Assembly: GCF_964355755.1 (NCBI RefSeq)
Contig: NC_092678.1
Span: 14,854,922-14,914,921 of the forward strand
DNA length: 60,000 nucleotides
Source: Antedon mediterranea
Lineage: Eukaryota > Echinodermata > Crinoidea > Comatulida > Antedonidae
Direction of reading: 5' to 3'
Below the pieces are notes generated by a model. It was not told the origin of the DNA. It ran no database searches and saw only the letters and a list, made by a program, of their open reading frames with translations. Positions 1 to 12,290 of the stretch are shown here, piece after piece (position 1 is the first letter of the stretch; each line of letters opens with the position of its first letter). A program made the translations under genes and the position numbers.

Positions 1-1158
1 CAAATATTACAAACTTTGCGCTCTAAAATGAGGGCGCTATTTATTATTGTTATCGGCGATTTTTTCAAGTATAATGTGTTTAATAAAATAACGATTAATT
101 ATGTCTACAGACATAAATGTCGTTATATGCTTATCATTTAATGTTCTTGACAACTTAATAAAACAAGTAATAGGAGCAATATTTGATATTTTGTGATTTA
201 TTTTTCAATTCAATATACAAATATAACACTGTATTATGCGTTCAGATCGTGAAGAGAACTGTGTTACGTTGCTAAGGATCGCGACGCGTGGGGGCGTGAG
301 GCGAGAGGCGCGCTAGAAAAAAAAAGGAAAAGCGCGTTGTAAACACTTAATGTCGCGCTGTACGTGCATTGAAACAGCCGTGGGACATGTCAATCTCCGA
401 CATCGCTGCTGTCACACATCTCGCGTCGAGCCGGTCGAACTCGAGCGAGGAAAACTAAACAACGTGTTCAAAATATGGAACGTACCATTCGCTGATAGGG
501 TGCATTAATGTATTTAACGGAAAACGCCACAACAAACACGCGCGTATTTTAGAGTACAATATTTTACTCACTACAATATTCACCGGATTATAATGGTTGG
601 ATCTTTAAAATTTTGAACGGGATTTACGCCTCATGCACCATTTTAAAATGTAGTTCGCTCAATTACCATACACAATACGTTTGTAAACTATGTTTTATCG
701 ATTTCAATGTAGATTTAGCTATAATTTAATACCAAAATCCATAATATTTTTCCATAAACGGTGAATCAAAATTGGATTTTTGTCACAAAAATTGACTTTT
801 CGTTACGAAAAACCTCTTTATAGAAGACGATTTTCGTATCAAATTAAAGCTTATTTTAAGCCTGATAACATACAACAAAAATTAATCCGCTAGCTCCAAT
901 GGTAATCGTGCGATCGTGTTTTGAAAACTGATGGGGATTTTCCGATGAGTTTTTCAACGCGCGGAAATCGGCTCGACGGGATTTTAGAACCGTTTTAAAA
1001 TCGCATTTTCTCGGCAACTAATTCATTAATTTTAATTATAAACACACTTATACAAAGATTAAAACAAGTACTTTCAAACAATATAAATTTTGTAAGTATT
1101 AATTAAGATTGAATACGATTTATTTAACATCAAAGTCATACTACTTTTTCGAATTTCG
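1..1158. other. no gene recognised
   Basis: I see no convincing coding region on either strand. Bases 240-440 are noticeably richer in GC and CpG than the surroundings, with several CGCG and GCGC runs, and could be a decayed promoter or part of another repeat. The segment lies immediately 3' of the truncated integrase of the retroelement on the minus strand. It does not read as the missing integrase C-terminus, RT or RNase H, so the element is broken at about 1159. Confidence 0.5.
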
Positions 1159-3504
1159 TCAATATTTCAAAAGTGATACCCCTCTGTGCGCTTTCATTGG
1201 GATACCTACTGTAAGTGTCCTTATCATATTTTTCAATGTACCGTGAAATCTTTCAACAAGCCCATTGCTTTGGGGGTGGTACACTGTAGTCTTTAATTGA
1301 TTAATCCCCAACATACTACATATAGATTGCATAATTGAAGACATGAAATTAGTTCCTTGATCATGTACAATCTCTTCGGGTAATCCTACTCTAGTAAAGA
1401 CTTCTATTAGAGCCCTGGCTACTGTTTCAGCTCTAACATTGGGTAACGGGATAGCATCCGGATATCTCGTAGCATAGTCAATTATAGTAAGCATATATTT
1501 GTTATTACGGCTTGTTCTAGATAAGGGTCCAACAATGTCTATCGCTATACGTTTAAATGGTGTACTTATAATCGGTAATGGTATCAAAGTATGTTTCCTT
1601 TTACTTTTACCCTTATCTACCTTTTGGCATTCCTTACAGACTTTACAATAGACTACCACATCTTTAAATATACCTGGCCAATAGAATTGGTTCAGGACCC
1701 TACTTTTAGTTTTCTCAACACCCATGTGACCTGCAAATGGCACATTATGACCTAAGTGTAATACACCCTGTCTACACTGAGTGGGTAATACAATCTGTTC
1801 CACTTGGTTATTCTTATCTTTAATACTACTCCAATTTCTCATCAATATACCTTGTCTCATAAAGAAACATACCCTATGCTGACCTATTTCTTCTATAGGG
1901 ACTACCCTGTCAAACACTCCTTTGAGTGAGTCATCCTTAGTTTGCAATTTGATCAGTTCTTGTTTAGTTAGGTTCAGCTTGTGCTGTTGTTCATAAGTTT
2001 TATGTTTGACTGTTTTATCTTTAGCTTTATCCTCATTTTCGTCAAACAAATTATTCATTTCTGTTCCATTCATATCATCTAAACACTTAGTTTTATTTAC
2101 TTTGTTGTAATTTACTACTGTTTTCAACAATTGTACATTAGTTTCTTTAGGCGGCTCTTCTATCGGCTTAAAGTTACTATCTTTCCCTAACAATATCATT
2201 TCGTCTTGTATTCTAACATCATTTTCTATTCTGGCTTGCTCCCTAGTTAGGACGAACATTTCTTTAGCCATTATTTCCCCACAATTCTGGTCCAAATCAT
2301 GACCCAACAACATGTCCCTCTGTAATCCTTCGATTACGGCTACAATCACTTTTCCTGTCACTATCTTACTTTCTATAGCTACCTCAGCTAAGGGGACGGT
2401 AATATCGCCTCCTATACCTCTTAACGTAACCCATTTTCCTGGCAAGTAACATTTGTTAGGCACTAGACTTTCCTTAACAGCTGACTGGGTACATCCCGAG
2501 TCTCTAAGCATAGTTATATCCTGTCCTTCTAATTTTCCTGGTATTGTACATTTCTCCATTTTATTTTCTACACTATCTATAACTACTTGGGGTCTATCTG
2601 ATTTTAGTTCTTCACATCTTAAGCCATCTTTCACATTCGGGCCCTTCTTAGTGTCACTAGTCTTTCCTTTTGCTACCATCTTAGGACAATCCCCTATTTT
2701 ATGTCCCTTCTCCTTACAATTGAAGCATAGGCCATTAATCCATTCATTTGAAGGTTCTCTCTGTTGGAAATTTCTACCATAGTTATGGAATTTGCCTCCC
2801 CTTCCGCGATACCTATTGTATCCTTGCTGCCTAGCTCCAGGGTTATTCTGAGTCGTACTATTCTTAGGTTTACTATTTTCTTGGCCCTTATAATACGTAG
2901 GCTTATTTTCAGAATTTACGGCATTCCAATAGCCACGGCCACCTCTATTAGCTATATAATCATCGGCTATCATAGCCATATCATAGCTCTTATTTACTTG
3001 TTTATCTCTAAGATAAAGCCTCAGATCTTCAGGCATTTTATCAAGTGCCTGTTCCATTATAATCATTTCAATAATGCCTGCAGCATCATCTTCTTTTACA
3101 TTAGCACATTTCATCCAACATTTTAAATAATGGGAGAGCTCATTCAGCCATTCCCTGATGGACATATCTTTAACTCTGTTTGAATTTCTAAATTTAAATC
3201 TGTAGGTCTCTGCGGACACATCATACTTTTCTAAGATTGCCTTCTTTAAGGTATCATAATCTACACATTCTTTTACGGTTAAGGATGCATATGCTGTCCT
3301 AGCTTTACCAGACAGTTCAGGTGCTAACCTAGCGGACCACGTATTCTTATCCCAACCTGTGGCTTCTGCCAAGTGTTCAAATGTTCTAAAATATATATCA
3401 ATATCATCTGATTCCTTCAAAGTAGGAACCTTTACCTTCATTTCATCTACTATATTCCTAGCATTACTGTAGCTAGACCTATTTTCTAATTTCATCATTT
3501 TCAC
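1159..3504 (-). pseudogene. Gag (most) - protease - truncated integrase polyprotein
   Basis: 781 codons. Residues about 20-230 look like a Ty3/gypsy capsid, including an LSGKARTAY stretch like that of related Gags. A basic RG-rich tract follows, then a CCHC knuckle CFNCKEKGHKIGDC at about 258-271. A retropepsin active site (DSG) is near residue 336. After a charged linker come the integrase HHCC finger (from about 582, HLGHN...CKVCKEC) and an RNase H-like core with its three acidic residues near 653 (AIDIVG), 713 (HDQGTNF) and 747 (NGLVERF). The frame ends a few residues after a recognisable NMIRTLT stretch. The usual integrase C-terminal part, RT and RNase H are absent. The first codon is GTG in the overlap with the preceding frame, so this is the 3' part of a broken gag-pol frame and not a separate gene. 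Confidence 0.8.
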
Positions 3505-3785
3505 TCTTTCTTAACTTGTGATTCAATTTTTCTTTGCTCTATATCTGCTTCTAATCTTAATTGGTATTCTAACTTTTTGTTTTCGGCCTCGAACTTCATT
3601 CGAAAATATTCGAGCATCATATCTTTAGGCATACCGCCGGGTATTTCGGGCAAATCAATATCCCTAGCCATTTTATCATATATTTCATTGACTTGGTCAA
3701 CCTCTTCTTGGTCAACCATATCTTCCCTAGTATCTTTGTCTGACATAGTCTTATCTATATTTTTACCCGATCTTAAAGTTGTCAT
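3501..3785 (-). pseudogene. Gag N-terminus
   Basis: 94 codons starting with ATG. The sequence is very charged, with a predicted helical or coiled segment over the last 40 residues (rich in E, K, R and Q). It overlaps the 781-codon frame by four bases. The simplest reading is that one small indel near 3501-3504 separated this leader from the rest of Gag. It has no motif of its own, and its assignment rests on position and orientation. Confidence 0.6.
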
Positions 3786-4317
3786 GCTAATAACAATTTT
3801 ACTAATGAAATATGTAAACTTATGTATACAAAATATGTTATAAAAGTATTTGTATTACCTTGATTCCATTCAGATATGTAAAAATATGAAATCCACATAA
3901 ATTTTTAAATGCAATACAATATAAGACATTAATTTACTTCAAAGTCACAAACAACGTTCCAAGTTCGCTCCGTACAAAAATTTACTTTCGAAATAAAAAA
4001 TAGTTTACAAAGTCAGCTTTGCAAATCTTCTCAAAATTTACTGGGCTTCCTTCTGTTACTTCAGTCTTCTTCTTTCAGATCTCGGTGAATATATACAGTA
4101 TCTCCGATGAATACCCAGCAGTCTTGAGCTCAACAGTACTTCTTCTTCGTTGTAATATCCAAACAACGCACGGTATAAAAACTGTCAGGAATCCAGATCT
4201 TCGTAACCATTTAACTTTTTGGTTACTGATTTAACAGGCCCGTAGAGTAGGCACTGTCACTTCTTCTTTTTCTTCTTCTTCTTGATACTTAAATCATGTA
4301 TCTTAAACAAAAATTTT

Positions 4318-4331
4318 CACCGCTGCCACCA
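4318..4331 (-). promoter_or_regulatory. Candidate tRNA primer-binding site of the retroelement
   Basis: Read on the minus strand, TGGTGGCAGCGGTG stands upstream of the Gag start, directly after a CA dinucleotide. A primer-binding site adjoining a 5' LTR is expected to look like this. Upstream of it on the minus strand, in the presumed LTR, lie a TATATATA box (about 4374-4381) and an AATAAA signal. The tRNA is not identified, and because the partner LTR is missing the LTR boundaries cannot be confirmed. Confidence 0.35.
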
Positions 4332-4473
4332 TGTAGTGAATTTATCTTAGTTGGTTCCGAGCTTTCTCAGGCGTATATATAACTCCACGCGACGTACACT
4401 GTCACTGAATGATAACTCATACAAAAAGTATATTTAACTCAACTAGAACTTTTATTCCTTGTAATTCGATTAA

Positions 4474-4705
4474 CTAGATGGCACGCTCGCTTCGCTCGCG
4501 TACCATCTAGGTCGTGCCCACAGATGGTTCTCGAATACACAGTATTTCCAGCGAGAAAAAAATGGAGATTTCAAATGTACGTACCGCAGGACTATAATAC
4601 ATTGTCGTTTACAGAAACGAATAAATATACACAATGATTTATGTAGTCAACCAAAATTAGCACCCTGGGAATTACTTCCGAGAGAGAAACAAAATGAGTC
4701 AAATT
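4474..4705. repeat. Dispersed repeat beginning with a 37-bp hairpin (copy 1)
   Basis: Bases 4474-4510 form a stem of 13 bp (CTAGATGGCACGC / GCGTACCATCTAG, one mismatch) around an 11-base TCGCTTCGCTC loop. The hairpin and the following 200 bases (GTCGTGCCCACAGATGG, then GTACCGCAGGAC, AATTAGCACCCTGGGAATTAC) recur in the same orientation at 59819-60000. Both copies have TTAA just before the hairpin. There is no coding potential. Confidence 0.8.
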
Positions 4706-5051
4706 TTTTTATTTGGACTCATTTAAACAAACCCAATTTGTGTTTTGTATGTAACATTAAGGGTTGAGGGATGGGGGAAGAAGATAGGTACAAAGAGGAA
4801 ACATTTTAAAATATATTCTTATCCACTCAGTAACGAAATATTGTTTTTAATGTTTTATAGGCCTATAAATAATATACCACTAAATACAGTAAAACATTTA
4901 CGATTTAATACGGTACTTTGTTAAAACTCTCACTGTCATAGTCGATTGAAATAGTAAAGTACATGTAACGATACACCACTATGACGTTTATATATTTTTA
5001 AATTATTAATTAATACAAACGTTGAGAAGCAACTGTCAGTAATAACGTTTA

Positions 5052-5575
5052 TTTATTTGTATATTATATGTTTATAATCTAACAGTAGAACCTACCCACA
5101 CTCACAGTAATAAAGTTTATTTGTATATATTTTTATATTACATCTAACAGTACCAACACTCACAGTAAGAAATTTGCGATTCAAATTGCGATCAAAAGTG
5201 GTTAATACCTTAACAGTATCGTACAGCATTGCAATACTATTTATGTTTATTCTCCAAGGGGGCCCATAAATCTAAATCTATACCTCTATGGTTAAACCAA
5301 ATAATTTGGAATGTTTATTTGTATATTATATGTTTATAATCTAACAGTAGGGCCTACCCACACTCACAGTAATAAAGTTTATTTGTATATATTTTTATAT
5401 TACATCTAACAGTACCAACACTCACAGTAAGAAATTTGCGATTCAAATTGCGATCAAAAGTGGTTAATACCTTAACAGTATTGTACAGCATTGCAATACT
5501 ATTTATGTTTATTCTCCAAGGGGGCCCATAAATCTAAATCTATACCTGTATGGTTAAACCAAATAATTTGGAATG
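5052..5575. repeat. Two-copy tandem duplication, 262-bp unit
   Basis: A 262-bp block (5052-5313) is followed directly by a near-identical copy (5314-5575). The copies differ at only a few positions, for example TAGAACC/TAGGGCC and CTCTATGG/CTGTATGG. Each unit itself holds two diverged versions of a shorter TAATAAAGTTTATTTGTATAT...CTAACAGTA...ACACTCACAGTAA motif. The duplication is therefore recent on top of an older internal repeat. It is non-coding and lies downstream of the last exon seen of the minus-strand THAP gene. Confidence 0.85.
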
Positions 5576-6452
5576 TTCCATTCATCACAAATCAATACAT
5601 TTGTAAAAACGTATATTAAATGTATCAAAATAGTATTTTTTAAAGAAAATCGGCCTGTCTTCAACATTATGATGCTGTACTCGAACTGTTCAACCGGTTT
5701 TCAGCTATTAAAAACAATTATCGTAGGAGGAGATAGGAAAATGCGAAGCCTCCTCGCATTTTTGTGGCGGGTATTTTTCAAGATGGACATCCATTAGACA
5801 GTGTATACCACGATCGGAAAACACCCCTATTTGGGGCAAATCGTTGAACCTAAATTCGTTTTAATCGTCAATAACTAATTATCTAACTTAATTTAATTAG
5901 TAAACAGGGTTACATCAGGTGGTTAAAATCAGTACCGAAAGTACGAACCAACTTTATATACCATCGAGTAAAAATTCTAGAAGTAAGGCACGATTTACCG
6001 AATTTTGCCCTTACGTAAATTTATATATAGATACATCTTTCTACCACTACCAGTCAAGCCTTAATATTTTCCTTATCATCTTTCCGTTTATCTACTCTGA
6101 TCTTATTCTCTCTTCTCTTCTAATCTCTATTACATTCCACTTTTATACTGGATATGCACATTTTAGGCTTCAGAGGAGGATAACATTTTCCCTCCAAAAA
6201 TTATACAATTTTGATTGGCTAATAATAAGGCGGACCTGGTCTAAAGCATCCTTCTCTAAACACAGAGAATCACAACATTTATATTATGACAGCTGGCTTT
6301 TATGCATTTTTTCTTTATTCCTGAATATATATAAAAAAAACAAAATTACAGTAAGACGAAAAAAGTCGTACCTTTTTACATCATTTGACATACATTGATT
6401 CCTTTTATTTGTGGTAATTTGAGTAAAATAACTATTAAGACATATTACTTAC

Positions 6453-9400
6453 CCTTGGCAATGTGCCATGCATCAAAGTAATGAATGATGGTTGTGGATT
6501 TTAAAAATGCTGCAATACTACTATGGCGATCCGAGACAAGACGCTTGATTGTAACACCATAGCCTTGCAGAACAGACAGCGTTCGTTTCAGCCCTTCTAA
6601 CTCCATAGCTGGTGAATTGGGGCATTCGTCTTTCTATAATAAAAATATTTAAGTAACAAATTATAAATTATTTATTTTCAAAGCATGTCTAGTTTATGGT
6701 GTACTGTATTAGTAAAATTTGTATATAAATGACTTTAAAATTTGTAAGAAATTGCTGAAAAATGTATGGGTAAAAATGTTGAATAATGAACAAAAATAAC
6801 ATAGATTCTAATAAAGATAAGGGTTAATATAATGTTGCGATATATTTAGGATTTTTATTTTGAATTTTATATCTGAATTATTATTTTTACCTGTATAACT
6901 GTTTACAATTTATTAATTTATAAATTGGACCTATAGCCTTGATGTGCTATATATAAAAAACAAATGAAAAAAAAAAAAATACCTGCACAACTTCTACGTG
7001 AATAACTTTCTGAGTGTCTGTATCGATAGTTGTGTAGGTACCGAACTTAGCTGTGAAACCGGGGCTGTCACAACGCATATCGCAAGATACATTCATTTCA
7101 CTTTTAAAGTGTTTCTCTCTTTGAGCCGCAAATATACACGAAGTGGCTGGCAGCAAATACCTAAATAATATATTGAAGATAATATTCAGTTAACTATGTC
7201 ACATATTTAAAAAGAATACACCACTACTCGGTAATATTTTTGTACAGTAAAATACTTTGTTTGAAGATAAAAATTCAGATAGCAACATATAATTTGTTAA
7301 CATCAATAGACACCCATTTTTTTCCAAAATTAGATTGCTACATAGACATTATTGAAATGTTGAACTTACCATTTTTGATGATAAAAAAATGTCCGATCAC
7401 TAAAAACAGCGATGTTAATAAATCGGAGTGCCCTCAAAAATGTGGTAATACAACATCCTACAAATTTAAATAAAAGAATTCTTTGTCAATACGATTGAAG
7501 TATGTTTTGATTATAAAAAAAAATTATCAAAATAGATTGAATTACAAAAAAATATTTTTGAAAGTCTTACCCGATACCAAGATTGCAGCGGACAACAAAA
7601 TGTTGAATAGGAACATATTTGCACTTTTTGGTTGGTTTGACCATTCAAAAACATGTCTACATGCTCTGTTTGTGCAAGTGGCCATCACCTCCACTGCCGT
7701 TCCACATTCTCTTATAATTTTTTTGTCGGCTTGACTTCCACATTCACGACATCTGTCGAACAATGTCAGAAGCTCATCCTGACCTACAATATATTTCCTC
7801 TGTCCACGAACAGTCTCTCCAGATTCTATGTTATCAGTGCTACAAAAAAGAAATGTTTGTTTAATAATATAAATGTACAGTATATATTTATTTATATATA
7901 TCCAAAAAGCTACCACTATAAAAGGTGGTTATTAGGTTTATAAACATCACTCAATAAGTTTGCTCAACTTACAGTGATTCTTCATCAGATGATCCTTCAT
8001 GAGGGATGTAATTTGGATCCGCATCATCATGGTCACTGTCACTGTCCGCTTCTTTGTATAAATGTATGCCACGTTTATCCCCGTCTTCATTACTGCTTCC
8101 CCCAGTTTCTTCGGAACTTGAGGAAACCGAATAAATAAGTTATATAATTATAAATTTATATTTATTTTGTGTGTTACCGCTGCGTCGTCTGTTTTTGGTA
8201 CCATGAAATATGAAAAAGATAATTTAAAAAAAAGGAGTAACGGTGGGGTTTATGTTCCCTAATAAACTTGCTTAAGTACATGCTCTAAAAAAAAACAAAT
8301 TATTTGATAAAAATATAAGTAAATGGTATGGTGTTTGTACTGTGTATAATTGTTATGATGTAATCATCATGCAAAATAGTTTGCAATAGAAATATGGAAA
8401 TGATAAACGTCTACTGAACTGCATGCTATTCATGAAAAAAAAGATGGAAATTAACAGTAAAATCATGCAAAACAGATCAGAACATGGCTTCAAAAAAAAA
8501 ATTAACTCCACAAAAACATGCATGAACAAGAACTGATCATTTTAACATGACTAAATATTTCTGTATTATTACATAACCAACAAAACAATGACTTTGTTTA
8601 TTTTTCAACATCTAAATACTATACCTGCTGACTGTGGACACTGTCCTTGGGCCTGGATTAAAAGTACAACATATCTAGTGACCAGATTATTTTTACTCAC
8701 CAACATCTGAATTTAATTACTTTATACACAAAGTAGACAACTAATGATTTCAATTAATGGCTTTAACACACAGAGATTAAAATATTAACAGGTAAACTAT
8801 TTAAAATATTTCATCATCCATATAATTAATAATAAAAGGTAGACTACAACAATTTTGACTAAGGCATTCAATGCGTTATCACATTTTAAAACTGGGACAG
8901 GTATAAAAAAAAAATACATACCGATGATGTACCAGGCAATTCTTCTTCAATCAGAATCTGAAATCAAATATAAAATGAAAAGTAAGAATACATACGTTGG
9001 AAACTTTCCATTCTTTGGTTGGTAACAAAGCTCCTTGATGATAACAAAACAGAACTACACAGTATCCAGGTCTAGACTAGGCCAAGCTTCCATGGAGGTA
9101 CCTCCATGGCTTACCTGGGTATTCTTAGCAATAAGAATTACTAAAATTATCAACTGGTGTGACCTAAAAAAATTGTCATACAATTTTATAAATAAACTTT
9201 TAAATGTTTTTGTTAAAACTAACATACCAAGCCTGGGGGAACATTCCTTGATGATGATGAGGAAACACTAATTGATTAAGGATGTGGGTTTTAGGCCAGT
9301 GAAAAAAGAGTACTTAGAGATAGGAAGAAACCACTAGGAATGTTAATAGATGGAGTAGGGAGAAATAGTGATTGAAGGGTTGTTGACCTGATGGTCAGAG

Positions 9401-10072
9401 TGTTACACCAGGACAACTCCCTGGTTACACTAGGCCTAATAGTAATAATAGGCCTATGTATAATGGTTCACCAACGAGGACCTATAATAGTTACCTAGAT
9501 AGTCTGGGCCTCTGGGCCCACAGATTTAAAAGGAAATATTTTAATTTAAATATTTTATTATTATTTTCATAAACTAAATCGAACGATTATGATAGTATAA
9601 TCAGGCTAGGCCTAGATTTGAACGACAACGTTACGTACGTAGGCAACCGTCCACGCAGGGGATTTTAATTTATAAAAATATTTCTTACCCTTTCAACCTC
9701 GCGTCTTCGACACGCCGCAGTCCGAGGCCGCACTTTCCGTTTTTTGGGTTGGGGTGGTAGGCCTTCTTCCTCACTTACCGGAGCTTTTATGGTGGGGTAA
9801 GCATCCGTTTTTAGTCTCGGCTTTACCACCACCCCCGTCTTCTTCATTTCAGAAATATGGAAAAAATTGTCGATGTCCGCGTTTAAAAAATGGGCGCTAC
9901 ATATTCTGTTAGTCCGCTTCCACACATACCCCTTTCTAGTTAACTTAACAAATTCAGTCCATTTATTAAACGTTTCACTGCGTTTTAACTTGTCGGGGAA
10001 TAAAAAAAAAGAAACATTTGGGTGTGTTGATCCAGTCCGGTTACATCCACCGATACAACAAGCACTCGGCAT
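6453..10072 (-). CDS. THAP-domain transposase-like gene, eight exons, 3' part not found
   Basis: Exons read from the sequence on the minus strand: 10072-9689, 8957-8922, 8652-8625, 8108-7973, 7839-7571, 7457-7370, 7160-6983 and 6633-6453. All introns are GT-AG and every phase matches, giving about 433 open codons. Exon 1 encodes a THAP zinc finger (CCIGGC near the start, FFLFPD, ICSAHF) and a basic tract PKKRKVR resembling a nuclear signal. An acidic serine-rich linker follows. Next come a cysteine pair (CRECGS, CTNRAC), the motif ILLSAAIL, RTFFYHQ, a DSPGFTAKFGTY motif and LVSDRH with HYFDAWHIAK. These are hallmarks of a multi-copy invertebrate family of THAP transposases with an RNase H-like core; the DSPG and SDRH aspartates are likely catalytic. 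A related broken copy at 53831-56330 sits in a TTAA/TIR element, which suggests Kolobok affinity (inference). The frame opens toward further exons below 6453 that I could not find. The C-terminal catalytic acid and stop are therefore missing, or the gene is 3'-truncated. Confidence 0.72.
9090..9109. repeat. Perfect 20-bp palindrome
   Basis: CCATGGAGGTACCTCCATGG is its own reverse complement. It lies in the first intron of the THAP gene. A similar sequence (CCATGGAGTACCTCCATGG) occurs inside the foldback element near 52660, which suggests a shared short mobile sequence. Confidence 0.8.
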
Positions 10073-11769
10073 CTTGCGAAAATAATGATGGTGAGATTGT
10101 GTCGCACATGTTGTTTTCGTCGTCATGCATGAAACGTCAAGCTCGCTGTGTCTCTGTCAAAGTGCATAAAATCAACCAATCACGATTCACTGGGTTGAAA
10201 AAGAGTAACCAATCACATAACAACGGCTGCCGTGGCTACTACCGCGGGTATTTCAAATCAGCTAAGCGATCGAACGTGTGTTTAGAGCGATCGTGAAAAC
10301 CAATATGGCGTGCAAGTCGGCGACGAAATTTGAGAGCCCCCCAATAAAACGACTGACCAGAGGTCATGGTTAATTGTCACAGTCTATTCGTCCTTGTATA
10401 GAGGTCAAGTTCAAGTGTCAATTGACACAAGTCTTTTTTCCCATCATGTTCAGAGTTCAAGTAATTAACCTTATAATTATTAACCCTAGTTTAAAAATAA
10501 AATATCCTCTTTTGTAGATTTGTAACCCTTATTGAGTTTGAGCACATTTGTTAGGTACTGGTACTTAATTAATTTGGGTGGCTCATTAATTGACCTTTTA
10601 ATGTTGCACGGAACTCTCCCTGTAACCCTAATAAGTAATAAACATTTAGTTATAGTCTCTCTTTATCTATATTTGTGACGTCAGTATACAGAGAAATATA
10701 TTACCTTAACCACTAAAGATATGTTATTAATGTAAGAAAGTTATTTTTTGTTATTGAATACGTATACAGGTCGAATAATAAATGAATTTTAACACAATAA
10801 GTGACTATAAACTTATAAAATGGTAACATTTAATTTTTTTCCGGTCTTGATCATTTTTCCCCGGTCTGGACCATTTACTCCAAGTCTTGAACAATTCCCC
10901 TTGACCATAACTCAAGTTTTAAACAACTTTTATTATTAGAAAACCCTGTTCCTAAATAGTTTCCAGGCTACTTGTATTTAAACATTGTATCAGAGAGTTG
11001 AAAAATAAGTTCCCTTAACATGTTATGCGATGTGGTCATCATAAGTGTGTAGACCACATTGCTACATTACTAACAAGGATGTCCCAAGCCGTGGAAACAG
11101 AAAAGAAGAACAGACGACCGTGTCCACTTTTCAATGTTCAGATGATTTTCGGTCGATTTTGATGCATGGAAGAGATTATTTTGTGGGTTAGGTTCAGCTT
11201 ATTTATAGGTATTGATTTTGTAAGAGTTAGTAGGCAGTTTGTTTGTTTTGGTTTTTTTTTTTCATTATTGACCCTTTCTGATAACCGTAGAAACACGTCC
11301 AAAAACACATCGTTCGAATTCTCTTTGGAGAAAGTATCATACAAATGGGTTTGTTTATTCTTATTTTTGGTAATTAAGTGGTTTTTTTTTATATTATCTT
11401 TTATTTATTATTATTATTATTATTTTTATAGGAACTTGTTCTATGTAGTACAAAGCGAGGAATTAACAAAGCATGGGACTTCATCGACTGACTAGTAGGC
11501 ATTTGATGACCTTGCTGGAACGAATTGTTTGGTGACGTAAGATAAATAAAACATTTAAACAAGGAAGAGGAGAGATTACAATATTTATATTGGATACGAT
11601 AAAATAAAATTACAGTCACCACTACGTATGTCTTTTGTTGTTGTTGTTATCGTCATCGTCTATGTCAATATTAAGAAACAGACAAGTATATATAAACAAG
11701 CACAGTGCTTAAATTTATTTCAAATTTCGCATAAAACAAAAAAACTATTACTTTACAAAAAGATATTTG
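10073..11769. other. unassigned intergenic DNA
   Basis: I recognise no gene here. Bases 10073-10350, directly upstream of the THAP start codon, are the least AT-rich part and are a plausible promoter. The rest is AT-rich, with a short TTA microsatellite (about 11400-11430) and a TTG run (about 11634-11649). Short open frames in it show no protein-like composition. Confidence 0.5.
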
Positions 11770-12190
11770 TTTAATCTACAAAATATGAAACGGTATCGAC
11801 ATAAGAATTCAAATGGAAAAATATTTAAATTAAAATTACAAAAATATTGCTTAATCTACAAAAATCGACTTAATAAGTATAAAATGTATTAACATTAAAA
11901 CAGTTATAACAATATTTACTTAATCTACAAAATGAGAAACGGTATCGACATAAGAATTCAAGTGGAAAAATAGTTCAATTAAAATTACAAAATATATTTA
12001 CTTAATCTACAAAAAGAGAAACGGTATCGACATAAGAATTCAAGTGGAAAAATATTTAAATTAAAATTACGAAATATAATTATTTACTTTATCTACAAAA
12101 TCGACTTTATAAAACAGGTATAAAAATTATTTATATTAAAACAGGTATAAATATATTTACATTAAAACTACAATTATATTTTGCTTAAAC
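11770..12190. repeat. Degenerate minisatellite, about 80-90 bp unit
   Basis: A block containing TTAATCTACAAAA, then GAAACGGTATCGACATAAG, AATTCAAGTGGAAAA and TTAAATTAAAATTAC recurs about every 70-95 bases, with starts near 11772, 11850, 11920, 12000, 12088 and 12183. Some units lack the GAAACGG part. The array lies just beyond the 3' end of the minus-strand polymerase gene, with about 100 bases between them, and may belong to the same large element. Confidence 0.8.
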
Positions 12191-12290
12191 TACGAAAAGG
12201 GTGGAACGGTAACAAATTTATAAAGAGTAACAAAACATTATCTATAACAAAATTTGTTTACATTTTTAAAAAGAAATTTATTGCATTGAT

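Larger units (their letters stand above)
1159..3785 (-). mobile_element. Truncated Gmr1-like Ty3/gypsy retrotransposon (gag-protease-integrase)
   Basis: A minus-strand LTR-retrotransposon body. A Gag start lies at 3785, and the reading frame runs through capsid, zinc knuckle and aspartic protease straight into an integrase, with no reverse transcriptase in between. That protease-integrase order, with RT expected after integrase, matches the known Gmr1-type group of deuterostome Ty3/gypsy elements with copia-like pol order (family knowledge). Here the element stops inside the integrase at about 1159, so RT and RNase H are lost. One frame break at 3501-3504 splits Gag. No second LTR is visible in the window, so this is a decayed partial copy. 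Confidence 0.8.

Noticed and set aside
5919-6398. Plus-strand open frame of 159 codons
   Set aside because: The composition is that of translated AT-rich DNA, with no motif. It lies in the region where 3' exons of the minus-strand THAP gene might be expected, but I could not match it to that family on either strand.
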